A DNA stretch of 64,000 bases from an uncultured Eubacteriales bacterium (GTDB lineage: Bacteria; Bacillota; Clostridia; Oscillospirales; Oscillospiraceae): NCBI GenBank assembly GCA_900319635.1, contig ONPF01000005.1:38452-102451 (forward strand), in the 5' to 3' direction. A program made the position numbers and the translations under genes. The stretch's first letter is position 1. Each line of letters opens with the position of its first letter. Below the pieces are notes generated by a model that did not search any database, had not been told where the DNA came from, and worked only from the letters and a program-made list of their open reading frames with translations. Shown here in pieces: positions 46,901 through 55,559 of this stretch.

Positions 46901-47290
46901 ATGACCAAAAGCACCACCAAGATCCTCGCAGCCATTCTGATCCTTGCCAGCGTCGCCATGGTGTTCCTGGATTGGCTGGATGCCTATGTCATCGGCATCA
47001 CCTTCATTGACTTTCTGAAGATGGCGCTTGACAGCGGCCTGTCCGACATCAATGCTGTTCTGCTGCTGATCGTTGCCATTTTGCTTGCCGTCACCGCGAT
47101 CATCGGATTCATTTGCGCCATCACCGGAAAGAAGGTCGGCCCTATCCTCTACCTGATCGCCGCGATCCTGGCCCTGGCCTACTTCATCTATGCCTCCAGC
47201 GAGACCGGCGCCGGCCTTGCCATCGGTGCATTCCTCTGCCCCGCGCTGGCTCTGGTCGCCGTGGTGTGCATGTGCATCCCCGAGAAATAA
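46901..47290 (+). CDS. Array membrane protein 9 (minimal four-helix form)
   Basis: 129 residues, essentially four membrane helices (STTKILAAILILASVAMVF, LDW first) with no loop or ribbon. The start MTKSTT and the upstream sequence GAGAAAAGAAAGGAGAAAGC are repeated almost exactly at the next gene. Confidence 0.74.
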   Translation: MTKSTTKILAAILILASVAMVFLDWLDAYVIGITFIDFLKMALDSGLSDINAVLLLIVAILLAVTAIIGFICAITGKKVGPILYLIAAILALAYFIYASSETGAGLAIGAFLCPALALVAVVCMCIPEK

Positions 47291-47340
47291 GAAGCGGCAT
47301 TCTCTTCTTGCCGCTCCCGTTTTCTACGGGGGCGGCGGAA

Positions 47341-47405
47341 AATTGAAAATCCGACCGTGCAAAGCGGAGCGCCGTGGGCGCTCCGGAGAAAAGAAAGGAG
47401 AAAGC
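47341..47405. repeat. Duplicated intercistronic spacer, copy 1
   Basis: AATTGAAAATCCGACCGTGC and the following GGAGCGCCGTGGGCGCTCC hairpin plus GAGAAAAGAAAGG are repeated at 47834-47891, marking a tandem duplication of gene plus spacer. Confidence 0.85.
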
Positions 47406-47783
47406 ATGACCAAAAGCACCACCAGAATCCTCGCCGCAGTTCTGATCCTCCTCAGCTTCCTGACCATCTTCCTTCCCTGGCTGGCTCAGGGCCCGTTTTC
47501 CATGAGCTTCTTTGACCTGCTCAAGCTGTCTATGGAGACCGGTGAATTTACCGTCGGGGAGCTTATCGGCCTTGTGATGCTCGTCACCACGATCCTCGGC
47601 TTTGCCCTTTCCCTTAAGGGCAAGAAGCTCGGCGCCATCCTGCACCTGATCGTCACGGTCGGTGTGTTCGTGTACATGGCCTCCGAACAGGGCGACGTAT
47701 CCTGGTTCGGCATCGGCGCTTGGGCCAACCCCATCCTGGCGCTGCTCGCCGTGATCTGCCTTTGCCTGCCCGCGAAGGAGTAA
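47406..47783 (+). CDS. Array membrane protein 10 (minimal four-helix form)
   Basis: 125 residues; paralogue of the preceding gene (MTKSTTRILAAVLILLSFLT, then FLPW). Four helices, no ribbon, ends CLPAKE. Gene and spacer were evidently duplicated together. Confidence 0.74.
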   Translation: MTKSTTRILAAVLILLSFLTIFLPWLAQGPFSMSFFDLLKLSMETGEFTVGELIGLVMLVTTILGFALSLKGKKLGAILHLIVTVGVFVYMASEQGDVSWFGIGAWANPILALLAVICLCLPAKE

Positions 47784-47833
47784 GCTGCAATTTTCCCGCT
47801 CCGCCGCTCCCGCCGGACGCGGGGGCGGCGGAG

Positions 47834-47891
47834 AATTGAAAATCCGACCGTGCAAAGCGGAGCGCCGTGGGCGCTCCGGAGAAAAGAAAGG
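47834..47891. repeat. Duplicated intercistronic spacer, copy 2
   Basis: Same sequence as 47341-47398, including the GCGGAGCGCC-GTGG-GCGCTCCG hairpin, ending in AAAGAAAGGA just before the next gene. Confidence 0.85.
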
Positions 47892-47905
47892 AAATGGGTA
47901 GTCGT

Positions 47906-48511
47906 ATGGACTATGATGTACTTATTATCGTATTTGGCGTTCTCGCTCTGATCCTCACGATTTTGTGCATGATCTTCATCACCCCCAGAAGCAGAAAGCC
48001 CTATCTGAACGGCTTCTTCCAGTGGCTGCACGGGGTGTTCAATTTCGACTCTCTGCTCATCGACAAGATCCTGAAGTTCCTCTATATCTTCAGCACCTTT
48101 GCCGTGATCTTCCTGGGCTTCCTTGGGGTCATCGAAGGCTTTGAGGTTCTGAGTTACACCGGCGAGGTTCTGCTGATCGGCCTTCTGGTGCTGATCCTCG
48201 GCCCCTTCGTGGTTCGTCTGGTCTACGAAATGATGATGATGTTCGTCATCATGGTCAAGCATGTGGCGGAGATCAACCGCAAGGTCAAGGACGAAAACCC
48301 CGGCAGACCCTCCGCCGAGCCCTTTGCGCCGGAAGCTCCCGCCCCCGCGGCGAGACCCGCGCCCCGTCCGGCGGAGCTCATCTGCCCCAGCTGCGGCGCC
48401 AAGATGAGACCCGGCTCCAAGTTCTGCGGCGTCTGCGGCTATCGGGTGGAGAGCGCCCCCGCAGCTGCGCCTGACAGAAACAACTATTATCCCACCGACA
48501 GCGACCTCTGA
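47906..48511 (+). CDS. DUF4282-like membrane protein with zinc ribbon and DSDL tail
   Basis: 201 residues from the ATG at 47906 (an in-frame ATG at 47894 is too close to its AAAGG). It has two to three membrane segments (first YDVLIIVFGVLALILTILCM) and a segment VVRLVYEMMMMFVIMVKHVAEI like DUF4282. After a Pro/Ala linker come one zinc ribbon (CPSCGAKMRPGSKFCGVCG) and the end YYPTDSDL, a variant of the DDDL tag. It is the last gene before a terminator. Confidence 0.76.
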   Translation: MDYDVLIIVFGVLALILTILCMIFITPRSRKPYLNGFFQWLHGVFNFDSLLIDKILKFLYIFSTFAVIFLGFLGVIEGFEVLSYTGEVLLIGLLVLILGPFVVRLVYEMMMMFVIMVKHVAEINRKVKDENPGRPSAEPFAPEAPAPAARPAPRPAELICPSCGAKMRPGSKFCGVCGYRVESAPAAAPDRNNYYPTDSDL

Positions 48512-48523
48512 GAAGGGGGAGTC

Positions 48524-48560
48524 AGCCCCTGCCCGCCCTGCGTGGGCAGGGGCATCCCTT
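48524..48560 (+). terminator. Terminator after the membrane-protein array
   Basis: GCCCCTGCCC pairs with GGGCAGGGGC and is followed by ATCCCTTTTT. It separates the array from the subtilase genes. Confidence 0.8.
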
Positions 48561-48563
48561 TTT

Positions 48564-48830
48564 GCACAGACTCCCCCTGTCATTCTGAGCGGAGCGCAGC
48601 GGAGTCGAAGACCCCCCGGCAGGGAGGCTTCGCCCTCGCCCTCGCCCCGCTGAGGCTGACGGAACGGAATCTCTCCGCCTCTCGGCGTTCGGCGCCTTCC
48701 AAGCCGTTTGCAGGAGAGACGAAAGAGAACGGATTGCCACACCAAAGCCCTCCGTCACCGGCGCAGGCGCCGGCGACACACCCAAGACCCCTTTCAGGGG
48801 AGGCAGGGCGCGCCGGTTCGCAATGACACG
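48564..48830. repeat. Interspersed repeats before the subtilase genes
   Basis: CATTCTGAGCGGAGCGCAGC-type sequence, a GTCACCGGCGCAGGCGCCGG hairpin, CCCCTTTCAGGGG and a terminal CGCAATGACA phrase make up most of the 385-base gap 48512-48896. No gene is evident in it; a promoter for the subtilases was not recognised. Confidence 0.7.
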
Positions 48831-48896
48831 GAGGACAGGAGACAGCTCGCACAGTTCCGTCTCCTGTGCGATCTGAGAACAGAGAGAAGAGAGCCA

Positions 48897-50786
48897 ATGA
48901 AAACTTGCAAGCATTGCGGCGCGGAGAACCCGGAGGAGCTTTCGACCTGCTCCTTCTGCGGCAGCGCGCTGGAAGAGGAGGAAAAGGCGGGGACCGGCCT
49001 GCTGGGCAGCATGGGCGGGAAACGCTACACCGAGGCGGAAAAGCCCGCGGAGGCGGAAAAGCCCGCGGCGGTCCCCGCAGAAGAGCGGGAGAGCGCCGCG
49101 CCCGCAGGCGGCCTGCTGGGCAGCATGGGCAAGCGCCGCTATGAGAGCGGGGACGGGAAGCCCGAGGAGAAGCCCGAGGAGAAGCCCGGCGAGAAGCCGG
49201 CGGCCCTCAGGGACAGCGGCATTGCCGGCAGCATGGGCAAGCGCCGCTACGGCACCAGGCCCAAGGACGCGCCGCCGGCGCCCCCGGTGGAGGCCGGCCT
49301 TGCCGGCAGCATGGGCAAGCAGCGCTACGGCGCCAGACCCAAGGATTCGCCCCCCGAGGAAAAGCCCCGGCCGGTAAAGAAAAAGAGCGCCGACAAGGGC
49401 CGCATCATCGCCGTCTCTCTGACGGTGCTGGCCCTGGCGGCCTCGGTGCTGCTGGTGTTCTGGGACGCCATCTTCGGCAGCGCCAAGCTCTACGGCGCGG
49501 GCATCGGCGGCTACATCAACTACTACCGCCCCGTGGAAGAGGAAGAGATCGTCGAGGAGGACGGCGTCCGCTATGTGGGCGACCAGATGGTCATCGTCTC
49601 CGGCTTCGGCATCTCCTATGACGAGATGGAGGACTACTTCCTGGAGCAGGACATGGAGATCATCGGCTATGTGGAGCTCATCGACGCCTACCAGGTGCAG
49701 CTGAGCCAGTCCTACACCCTGGCCCAGCTCCACGACATGTGCCGGGAGCTGGAAAAGGATCGGCATGTGGACTCCGCCACGGTGAACGCCGTGTGGGAGA
49801 GCGACAGCTTTGCCGTCCCCTCCGACCCCTGGGACGGCAGCGCCAACTGGAACCGGGCGGAGCCCTACAGCGCCAACTGGGGCGTGGTGGCCATCCACGC
49901 GCCGGAGAGCTGGGAGCGCTGGGAGCCGGCGGAGGTGCGGGTCGGCGTGCTGGACAGCATGTTCGACGAGAACCACCGGGATCTGAACTTTAGCATGACC
50001 AAGGGCAACGAGATCTATAGCCGCACGCCGGACAACGACAGCAAGGCCCACGGCACCCACGTCTCCGGCACCATCGGCGCCGTCCACGACAACGGCCTGG
50101 TGGCGGCGGGCGTGGCGGAAAACTGCCGGCTCTACGGCTACTCCGCCTCCAGGTACCAGACCACCATGGACGAGGTCAGCGCCATGGCGGAGCTGGCCGC
50201 CCAGGACGTGCGGGTCATCAACTACAGCATGGGCCTCATCGACGAGTACCGGGATGCGGCCATCGAGCGCAACGGCGTGGAGCGGGACATCTATTACCAC
50301 TATGCCGCGGCCTTTTCCCAGACGGCTATGAAGCATCTGCTGCGCAAGGGCTATGACTTCGTGCTGGTCTGCGCGGCGGGCAACGACCCTGTGGAGGCCG
50401 TGTGGGCAAGCGAGTACGCCTACATCACCGACCCGGAGATCCGGGATCGGATCATCGTGGTGGGCGCCGCCCAGGTGGATGGGGACGGACGCTACTCCCT
50501 GGCCTATTTCAGCGCCCGGGGCAGCAGAATGGACGTGGTCGCCCCCGGGGTGGACATCTACAGCACCATGCCCGGCGGAGGCGGCGGCTATATGAGCGGC
50601 ACCTCCATGGCCACGCCCCACGTCACCGGCGTCACCGCCAGCGTCTGGGCCATGGCGCCGGAGCTCAGCGGCGCGGAGGTCAAGCGCATCGTGGTGCGCA
50701 CCGCCAACATCCCCGTCAGCGGCAGCAGCGTGGGGATGATCAATATGGAGGCCGCCATGGAGGCGGCGGAGGCTGCCGCAAGATAA
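48897..50786 (+). CDS. Membrane-anchored subtilisin-like protease with cytoplasmic zinc ribbon
   Basis: 629 residues: a zinc ribbon (CKHCGAENPEELSTCSFCG), four repeats of G[LI][LA]GSMGK[RQ]RY (residues ~33-150), a membrane helix (~167-187), an I9-like propeptide region (GFGISYDEMEDYF, then GYVELIDAYQVQL) and an S8 domain with Asp in VGVLDSMFDENH, His in HGTHVSGT and Ser in SGTSMATPHVTG. All catalytic residues are present. Topology places ribbon and repeats inside, the protease outside. It overlaps functionally with the next gene, a diverged copy. Confidence 0.9.
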   Translation: MKTCKHCGAENPEELSTCSFCGSALEEEEKAGTGLLGSMGGKRYTEAEKPAEAEKPAAVPAEERESAAPAGGLLGSMGKRRYESGDGKPEEKPEEKPGEKPAALRDSGIAGSMGKRRYGTRPKDAPPAPPVEAGLAGSMGKQRYGARPKDSPPEEKPRPVKKKSADKGRIIAVSLTVLALAASVLLVFWDAIFGSAKLYGAGIGGYINYYRPVEEEEIVEEDGVRYVGDQMVIVSGFGISYDEMEDYFLEQDMEIIGYVELIDAYQVQLSQSYTLAQLHDMCRELEKDRHVDSATVNAVWESDSFAVPSDPWDGSANWNRAEPYSANWGVVAIHAPESWERWEPAEVRVGVLDSMFDENHRDLNFSMTKGNEIYSRTPDNDSKAHGTHVSGTIGAVHDNGLVAAGVAENCRLYGYSASRYQTTMDEVSAMAELAAQDVRVINYSMGLIDEYRDAAIERNGVERDIYYHYAAAFSQTAMKHLLRKGYDFVLVCAAGNDPVEAVWASEYAYITDPEIRDRIIVVGAAQVDGDGRYSLAYFSARGSRMDVVAPGVDIYSTMPGGGGGYMSGTSMATPHVTGVTASVWAMAPELSGAEVKRIVVRTANIPVSGSSVGMINMEAAMEAAEAAAR

Positions 50787-50807
50787 CAGGCAGAGAAGGA
50801 GAGAGGC

Positions 50808-53138
50808 ATGATGCGCTGCACGAATTGCGGTTCGGAGATCCCGGAGGAGACCCGGTTCTGCCCCTGGTGCGGGGCGGAGGCGGAGCCTGCCCGGGAGACG
50901 CCGGAGACCGCGCCCGAGACAGCGCCGGAGAGCTCGGCGGAGAGCGAGGCGGAGCCGGAAACGGCTGCGGAGCCTGTCCCCGCGCCGGAGAGCGCGGTGC
51001 CCGAGACGGAGCCGGAAAGCGCCGCCCAGCAGGAAGAGAGCCCGGAAGAGAGCCCGGAAACCCCTGCGGAGACGCCGGAAGCGCCCGCCGCCCCCGCGGA
51101 AAAGCCGGAGCCGGTCTGGCAGAGGCTCCGGAGGCGGCTGCAGACCCGGAGGCAGAACAGGCAGCCCCTGGACAGGGAAAAGCTGCGGCATACCCTGCGC
51201 GTCATCGGCAGCGTGCTCACCGGGCTGGGGCTGCTGGCGCTGCTGGTGGTGGCGCTGGTGCTGATCTATATGAATAAGGAGGCGCGTAAGCTTCCCGCCG
51301 GGGAGGAGACCCTGCCCCAGCAGTCCAGGCCCGAGCCCATCAATTTCTATGCCCAGGCGGATCCCGGGCGGATCCGCAGCGAAGGCCAGGTGCAGTACGT
51401 CTGCGACGAGCTGGTGGCCGTCTCGGCGGAGGGAGTCTCCTACACGGAGATGGAGCGCTTCTGCAGCGAGAGAAACTACCGGGTCGTGGGCTATGTGGAG
51501 CTGACGGACACCTATCAGCTCCGCCTGCCGGAGGTGCACACCCTGGAGGGGCTGGAACGCCTTGCCGCGGAGCTGGAGCAGGAGGACATGGTGGACTGCG
51601 CCATGCCCAATGTGGCCTGGACGCCCGGCGCCTTCGCTATCCCGGAGGATCCCTGGGGCGGGCAGCTCAACTGGGAGGCCGCCGTCCCCGATACGGACAA
51701 CTGGGGCCTGATGGCCATCCGTGCGCCGGAGAGCTGGGCCCTCTGCGCCCCCGGCACGCTGCGCATCGGCATCCTGGACGGGGGCTTTGACTCCCGCCAC
51801 GAGGATCTGCGCTTTGCCTCCCTGCGCCGGAACACCGGGGAGGGCCGCGGCGAGGGCGGCGAGGCCCTTCTGCTGCGGGAGCACGGCACCATGTGCGCCT
51901 CCGTTCTGGGCGCGGTGCAGGGGAACGCCCTGGGGCTCAGCGGCACGGCGCCGGACTGCGCCCTCTATGCCGTCGGCTCCGGCGTCTGGTGCGGACAGAT
52001 GGATCTGCTCAGCGCCATGGCGGAGCTGAGCGGGGAGAATGTGAAGGTGATCTGCAGCACCCTGGGCTACCGGGAGGAGCTGGCCGCCGCGGCTGCCGCG
52101 GGCCAGACCGAGCTGCAGCACTGGTATTATGAGCGCCCGGGCCGTCTCAGCGGCCTGGCGCTGCGGCGTCTGCTGGGGAGGGGATATGACTTCCTGCTGG
52201 TCTGCCCCGCCGGCAACAGCGCGGAGCTGGACGCCGGCTGGAGCGGGCTCTTCGCCTGCATCAGTGATCCGGAGCTGCGGGAGCGGATCCTGGTGGTGGG
52301 CGCCGCCGGCCTTCAGCAGGACGGCAGCCTTGTCCGGGCGCCCTTCAGCAGCGGCGGCGAGCGGGTGGATCTGCTGGCGCCGGGGGTGCAGGTCTTCTGC
52401 GCCCTGCCCGACAACACCTACGCCCGGCGGGACGGCACGTCCCTGGCGGCGGCCCACGCCGCCGGCGCCGCGGCCTGCGCCTGGGCGCTGGATCCCGGCA
52501 TGAGCGGGGCGCAGCTGCGCGCGCTTCTGAGGGAGACGGCCCGGACGCCGGTGGAGAACAGCCAGGTCGGTCTGCTCAACATGGAGGCGGCGCTCTCCCA
52601 GGCGCGAAGCGCCGGCGGCCGGCAGGACGAGCGGGAGCGGGCGAGGGACGCCTACGCCGCCCTTTTGAGCCGGGGTCTGCGGCTGCGCCGCCTCTCCGGC
52701 GGCAGCGGCGGAGAGCTGGACGCCCAGCGCTACCTGCTGCTGGACATGGACGGCGACGGCGCGGAGGAGCTGCTGGTCTACGCGCTCCATGAGAGCGAGC
52801 GCAGCGCCAGCTTCGCCCTCTACACCTGCCGGGGCGGGGAGGCGGTCTGCATCGCCGACGCCTGGGAGACCTGCCGCTTCTCCTCCTGGTCCAACGTGAG
52901 CCTGACCCTGGAGGTCTGGGACGGCAAAAGCATCTACGCCAGCGCCGAGAAGAGCTCGGCGGGCTACGGCGAGTCCGGCGACTGCTTCTATCTGAGCTGG
53001 GACGGCACGGAGCTCAAGTGCCTGGAGGAGGATCTGCGGCCCGCAAACGGCGAGCGCACGATCCTGATCTTCAACTCCGCCCTCACCCAGGCCGGTGTCC
53101 CCATCGGCTCGGCGGAGGATGAGCTGCGAAGCCGCTGA
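50808..53138 (+). CDS. Second membrane-anchored subtilase with zinc ribbon and extra C-terminal domain
   Basis: 776 residues with the same plan: zinc ribbon (CTNCGSEIPEETRFCPWCG), a long acidic Glu/Pro/Ala linker instead of the GSMGK repeats, a membrane helix (~125-148), propeptide-like region and a diverged S8 domain. Asp is in IGILDGGFDSRHED, His in REHGTMCASV, Ser in DGTSLAAAHAAG, so the triad is kept though TSMATPH is altered. A further ~170-residue beta domain with an EF-like LDMDGDGAEELLV follows. Both subtilases lie 21 bases apart. Confidence 0.87.
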   Translation: MMRCTNCGSEIPEETRFCPWCGAEAEPARETPETAPETAPESSAESEAEPETAAEPVPAPESAVPETEPESAAQQEESPEESPETPAETPEAPAAPAEKPEPVWQRLRRRLQTRRQNRQPLDREKLRHTLRVIGSVLTGLGLLALLVVALVLIYMNKEARKLPAGEETLPQQSRPEPINFYAQADPGRIRSEGQVQYVCDELVAVSAEGVSYTEMERFCSERNYRVVGYVELTDTYQLRLPEVHTLEGLERLAAELEQEDMVDCAMPNVAWTPGAFAIPEDPWGGQLNWEAAVPDTDNWGLMAIRAPESWALCAPGTLRIGILDGGFDSRHEDLRFASLRRNTGEGRGEGGEALLLREHGTMCASVLGAVQGNALGLSGTAPDCALYAVGSGVWCGQMDLLSAMAELSGENVKVICSTLGYREELAAAAAAGQTELQHWYYERPGRLSGLALRRLLGRGYDFLLVCPAGNSAELDAGWSGLFACISDPELRERILVVGAAGLQQDGSLVRAPFSSGGERVDLLAPGVQVFCALPDNTYARRDGTSLAAAHAAGAAACAWALDPGMSGAQLRALLRETARTPVENSQVGLLNMEAALSQARSAGGRQDERERARDAYAALLSRGLRLRRLSGGSGGELDAQRYLLLDMDGDGAEELLVYALHESERSASFALYTCRGGEAVCIADAWETCRFSSWSNVSLTLEVWDGKSIYASAEKSSAGYGESGDCFYLSWDGTELKCLEEDLRPANGERTILIFNSALTQAGVPIGSAEDELRSR

Positions 53139-53150
53139 GGGGAGGAGACC

Positions 53151-54278
53151 ATGCCCTTTTTCATCGTTCGCAACGACATCACGAAAATGCGGGTGGACGC
53201 CATTGTCAACGCCGCCAAGCCCAGCCTGCTGGGGGGCGGCGGGGTGGACGGCGCCATCCACGCCGCCGCGGGGCCGGAGCTGCTGGAGGAATGCAAAACC
53301 CTGGGCGGCTGCGAGGTGGGCCAGGCCAAGATAACAAAGGGCTACCGCCTGCCCGCCCGCTATGTCATCCACACGGTGGGACCCCGGTGGCACGGCGGCC
53401 TCTTCGGGGAAAAGCGCAAGCTTTTGAGCTGCTACCGCAGCAGTCTGGAGCTGGCGGCGGAGCAGGGGCTGGAGAGCGTGGCCTTTCCCCTGATCTCCTC
53501 CGGCGCCTGCGGCTACCCCAAGGACAAGGCTCTGGAGAGTGCCCGGGAGGCCATCGAGAGCTTCCTGCTGGAGCGGGACATGACCGTGTACCTGGTGGTC
53601 TACGGGGAGGAGAGCCTCACCGCCTCCCGGCAGGTCTTCGCCGAGGTGCGGGAGTACATCGACCGGGAGTATGTGTGCGAGCACCCCTACCGCCGAAACC
53701 GGCGGGAGGAGGACGTCTTCGGCGCCGACGCCACCCTGTTTTCCACGGAGGAGGACGCCTGCGCTTCTGCCGCGCTGTTTTCCGCGGAACGCGAGGAGGC
53801 TGCCCCCCAGGCCATGGCGCCCATGCCCGCGCCAAAGCCCAGACCTGCGCCCAAGGCGGCGGAAAGACCGGCCAACAGCTTCCAGGCGCCGATGGCAAGC
53901 GCTGCCGCTCCGGGCTGGCGCTTCGGGCAGTTGGACGAGAGCTTTCAGCAGATGCTGCTGCGCAAGATCGACGAGCGGGGCATCACGGACGCGGCCTGCT
54001 ACAAGCGGGCCAACATCGACCGCAAGCTCTTCTCCAAGATCCGCAAGGACGTCCACTACAAGCCCTCCAAGCCCACCGTGCTGGCCTTTGCCGTGGCCCT
54101 GGAGCTGGGGCTGGAGGAGACGGAGGAGCTGCTGGAAAAGGCGGGCTTTGCCCTGTCCCGCAGCAGCAAATTCGACCTGATCCTGCGCTATTACATCGAG
54201 CGGCATGTGTACGACGTGTTCAAGATCAACGAGACCCTGTTCGAGTTTGACCAGGCGCTGTTGGGGAATGTGTCCTGA
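53151..54278 (+). CDS. Macro-domain protein with C-terminal helical (HTH-like) domain
   Basis: Residues ~1-170 form a macro domain: [20 protein letters not shown] is the ADP-ribose-binding loop and [11 protein letters not shown] the second loop. An Ala/Pro-rich linker leads to a ~100-residue helical domain ([14 protein letters not shown], then [17 protein letters not shown]), which resembles XRE-like modules seen alone beside vWA and kinase genes. It may bind or remove ADP-ribose, tying the locus to nucleotide signalling; this is inference. 12 bases behind the second subtilase. 375 residues. Confidence 0.87.
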   Translation: MPFFIVRNDITKMRVDAIVNAAKPSLLGGGGVDGAIHAAAGPELLEECKTLGGCEVGQAKITKGYRLPARYVIHTVGPRWHGGLFGEKRKLLSCYRSSLELAAEQGLESVAFPLISSGACGYPKDKALESAREAIESFLLERDMTVYLVVYGEESLTASRQVFAEVREYIDREYVCEHPYRRNRREEDVFGADATLFSTEEDACASAALFSAEREEAAPQAMAPMPAPKPRPAPKAAERPANSFQAPMASAAAPGWRFGQLDESFQQMLLRKIDERGITDAACYKRANIDRKLFSKIRKDVHYKPSKPTVLAFAVALELGLEETEELLEKAGFALSRSSKFDLILRYYIERHVYDVFKINETLFEFDQALLGNVS

Positions 54279-54297
54279 AGAAAAAATGCCCGCACCC

Positions 54298-54326
54298 TTG
54301 CAGGGAACGGAAATTCCTGGTAGGAT
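54298..54326 (+). promoter_or_regulatory. Putative promoter of the ATPase-CYTH gene
   Basis: TTGCAG (54298-54303), 17 bases, TAGGAT (54321-54326), 45 bases before the start codon. Confidence 0.5.
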
Positions 54327-54370
54327 AGAGACAGACCCGGCCGACAGCGCCGGGAGAGAAGGAGATCGTC

Positions 54371-55462
54371 ATGAAGCTGACCAAGATCGTCATCACCGGC
54401 GGCCCCAGCGCGGGCAAGACCACCGCCATGAGCTGGGTGCAGAACGCCTTTTCCAAGCTGGGCTATACCGTGCTCTTCGTGCCGGAGACGGCCACGGAGT
54501 TCATCACCGGCGGCGTCGCCCCCTGGACCTGCGGCACCAATCTGGACTACCAGAAGGTGCAGATGGAGCTGCAGCTGACCAAGGAGCGGCTCTTCGAGAA
54601 GGCCGCCCGCACCATGAAGGCCGAGAAGGTGCTCATCGTCTGCGACCGGGGCGCCATCGACAATAAATCCTACATGAACGACGAGGAGTTTGCCGCGGTG
54701 CTGCGGGAGGTGGGCAAGACCGAGCGGGAGCTGCTTTTGAGCTACGACGCGGTGTTCCACCTGGTCTCCGCCGCCAAGGGGGCGGAGGAGTTCTACACCT
54801 TCGCCAACAACGCCGCCCGCTATGAGTCTGTGGGCCAGGCCGTGGCGCTGGACGATCGGCTGATCGCCGCCTGGCAGGGCCATCCCCACCACTGCATCAT
54901 CGACAACTCCGTGGAGCTGCGGGAGAAGCTGAAGAATCTGATCGCCGCCATCCGGGACTTTCTGGGCGAGCCTGCGCCCCCGGAGATCGAGCGGAAGTTC
55001 CTGGTGGAGATGCCGGAGCTTACCGCCTTGGAGAAGCTGCCCGGTTTCCGCCGGGTGGAGATCGAGCAGGCCTACCTGCCCACCACCAACGACGAGCGGC
55101 TCCGCATCCGCAAGTGGGTGGAGAACGGCCAGGCCATCTACTACAAGACCCGCCGCCGCCATGTGAACGGCCAGCGCATCGAGGTGGAGGAGCGCCTGAC
55201 CCAGCGCAGCTACAAGGAGATGCTGGAGGAGGCCGGCGAGGCGCTGCAGCTGCTGCGCAAGACCCGCTACAGCCTGCAGTACGACGGGCAGCTGTTCCAG
55301 CTGGACGTGTACCCCTTCTGGGCGGAGCAGGCCGTGGTGAAGATCGAGCTCAACGAGGAAAACGGCGAGGTGCGCCTGCCGCCGGAGCTGAAGCTCATCC
55401 GGGAGGTCACCGGCGAGCGGGCCTACAAGGACTACACCCTGGCCGCGCTGATGAATTCTTAA
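54371..55462 (+). CDS. P-loop ATPase fused to a CYTH (triphosphatase-like) domain
   Basis: Residues ~1-195 are an AAA_28-type P-loop NTPase (Walker A GGPSAGKTT; VLIVCDRGAIDNKSYM holds Walker B). Residues ~207-363 are a CYTH domain with the signature EIERKFLV (ExExK) and later strands with paired Lys/Arg (YYKTRRR, EVEERLTQR, LDVYPFW). CYTH enzymes act on triphosphates such as inorganic triphosphate, thiamine triphosphate or ATP. The combination occurs in several bacteria with unknown substrate. It likely has its own promoter. 363 residues. Confidence 0.9.
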   Translation: MKLTKIVITGGPSAGKTTAMSWVQNAFSKLGYTVLFVPETATEFITGGVAPWTCGTNLDYQKVQMELQLTKERLFEKAARTMKAEKVLIVCDRGAIDNKSYMNDEEFAAVLREVGKTERELLLSYDAVFHLVSAAKGAEEFYTFANNAARYESVGQAVALDDRLIAAWQGHPHHCIIDNSVELREKLKNLIAAIRDFLGEPAPPEIERKFLVEMPELTALEKLPGFRRVEIEQAYLPTTNDERLRIRKWVENGQAIYYKTRRRHVNGQRIEVEERLTQRSYKEMLEEAGEALQLLRKTRYSLQYDGQLFQLDVYPFWAEQAVVKIELNEENGEVRLPPELKLIREVTGERAYKDYTLAALMNS

Positions 55463-55497
55463 GATTTCATAAAACGCCTAAAAAGCGCCCCGGGCAC

Positions 55498-55526
55498 TTG
55501 CGATTTGGGGAGATTTGGGGTATAAT
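55498..55526 (+). promoter_or_regulatory. Promoter of the SPOR-like protein gene
   Basis: TTGCGA (55498-55503), 17 bases, TATAAT (55521-55526), 33 bases before the start codon. Confidence 0.7.
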
Positions 55527-55559
55527 ACCCGGAGAACCAGAGATTGGGAGGATAAGAAT

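Noticed and set aside
48522-54206. 1894-codon reading frame on the minus strand
   Set aside because: It lies antisense to two subtilases and the macro-domain gene, is rich in His/Gly/Leu/Arg typical of GC-rich antisense frames, and has no recognisable domain or ribosome site.
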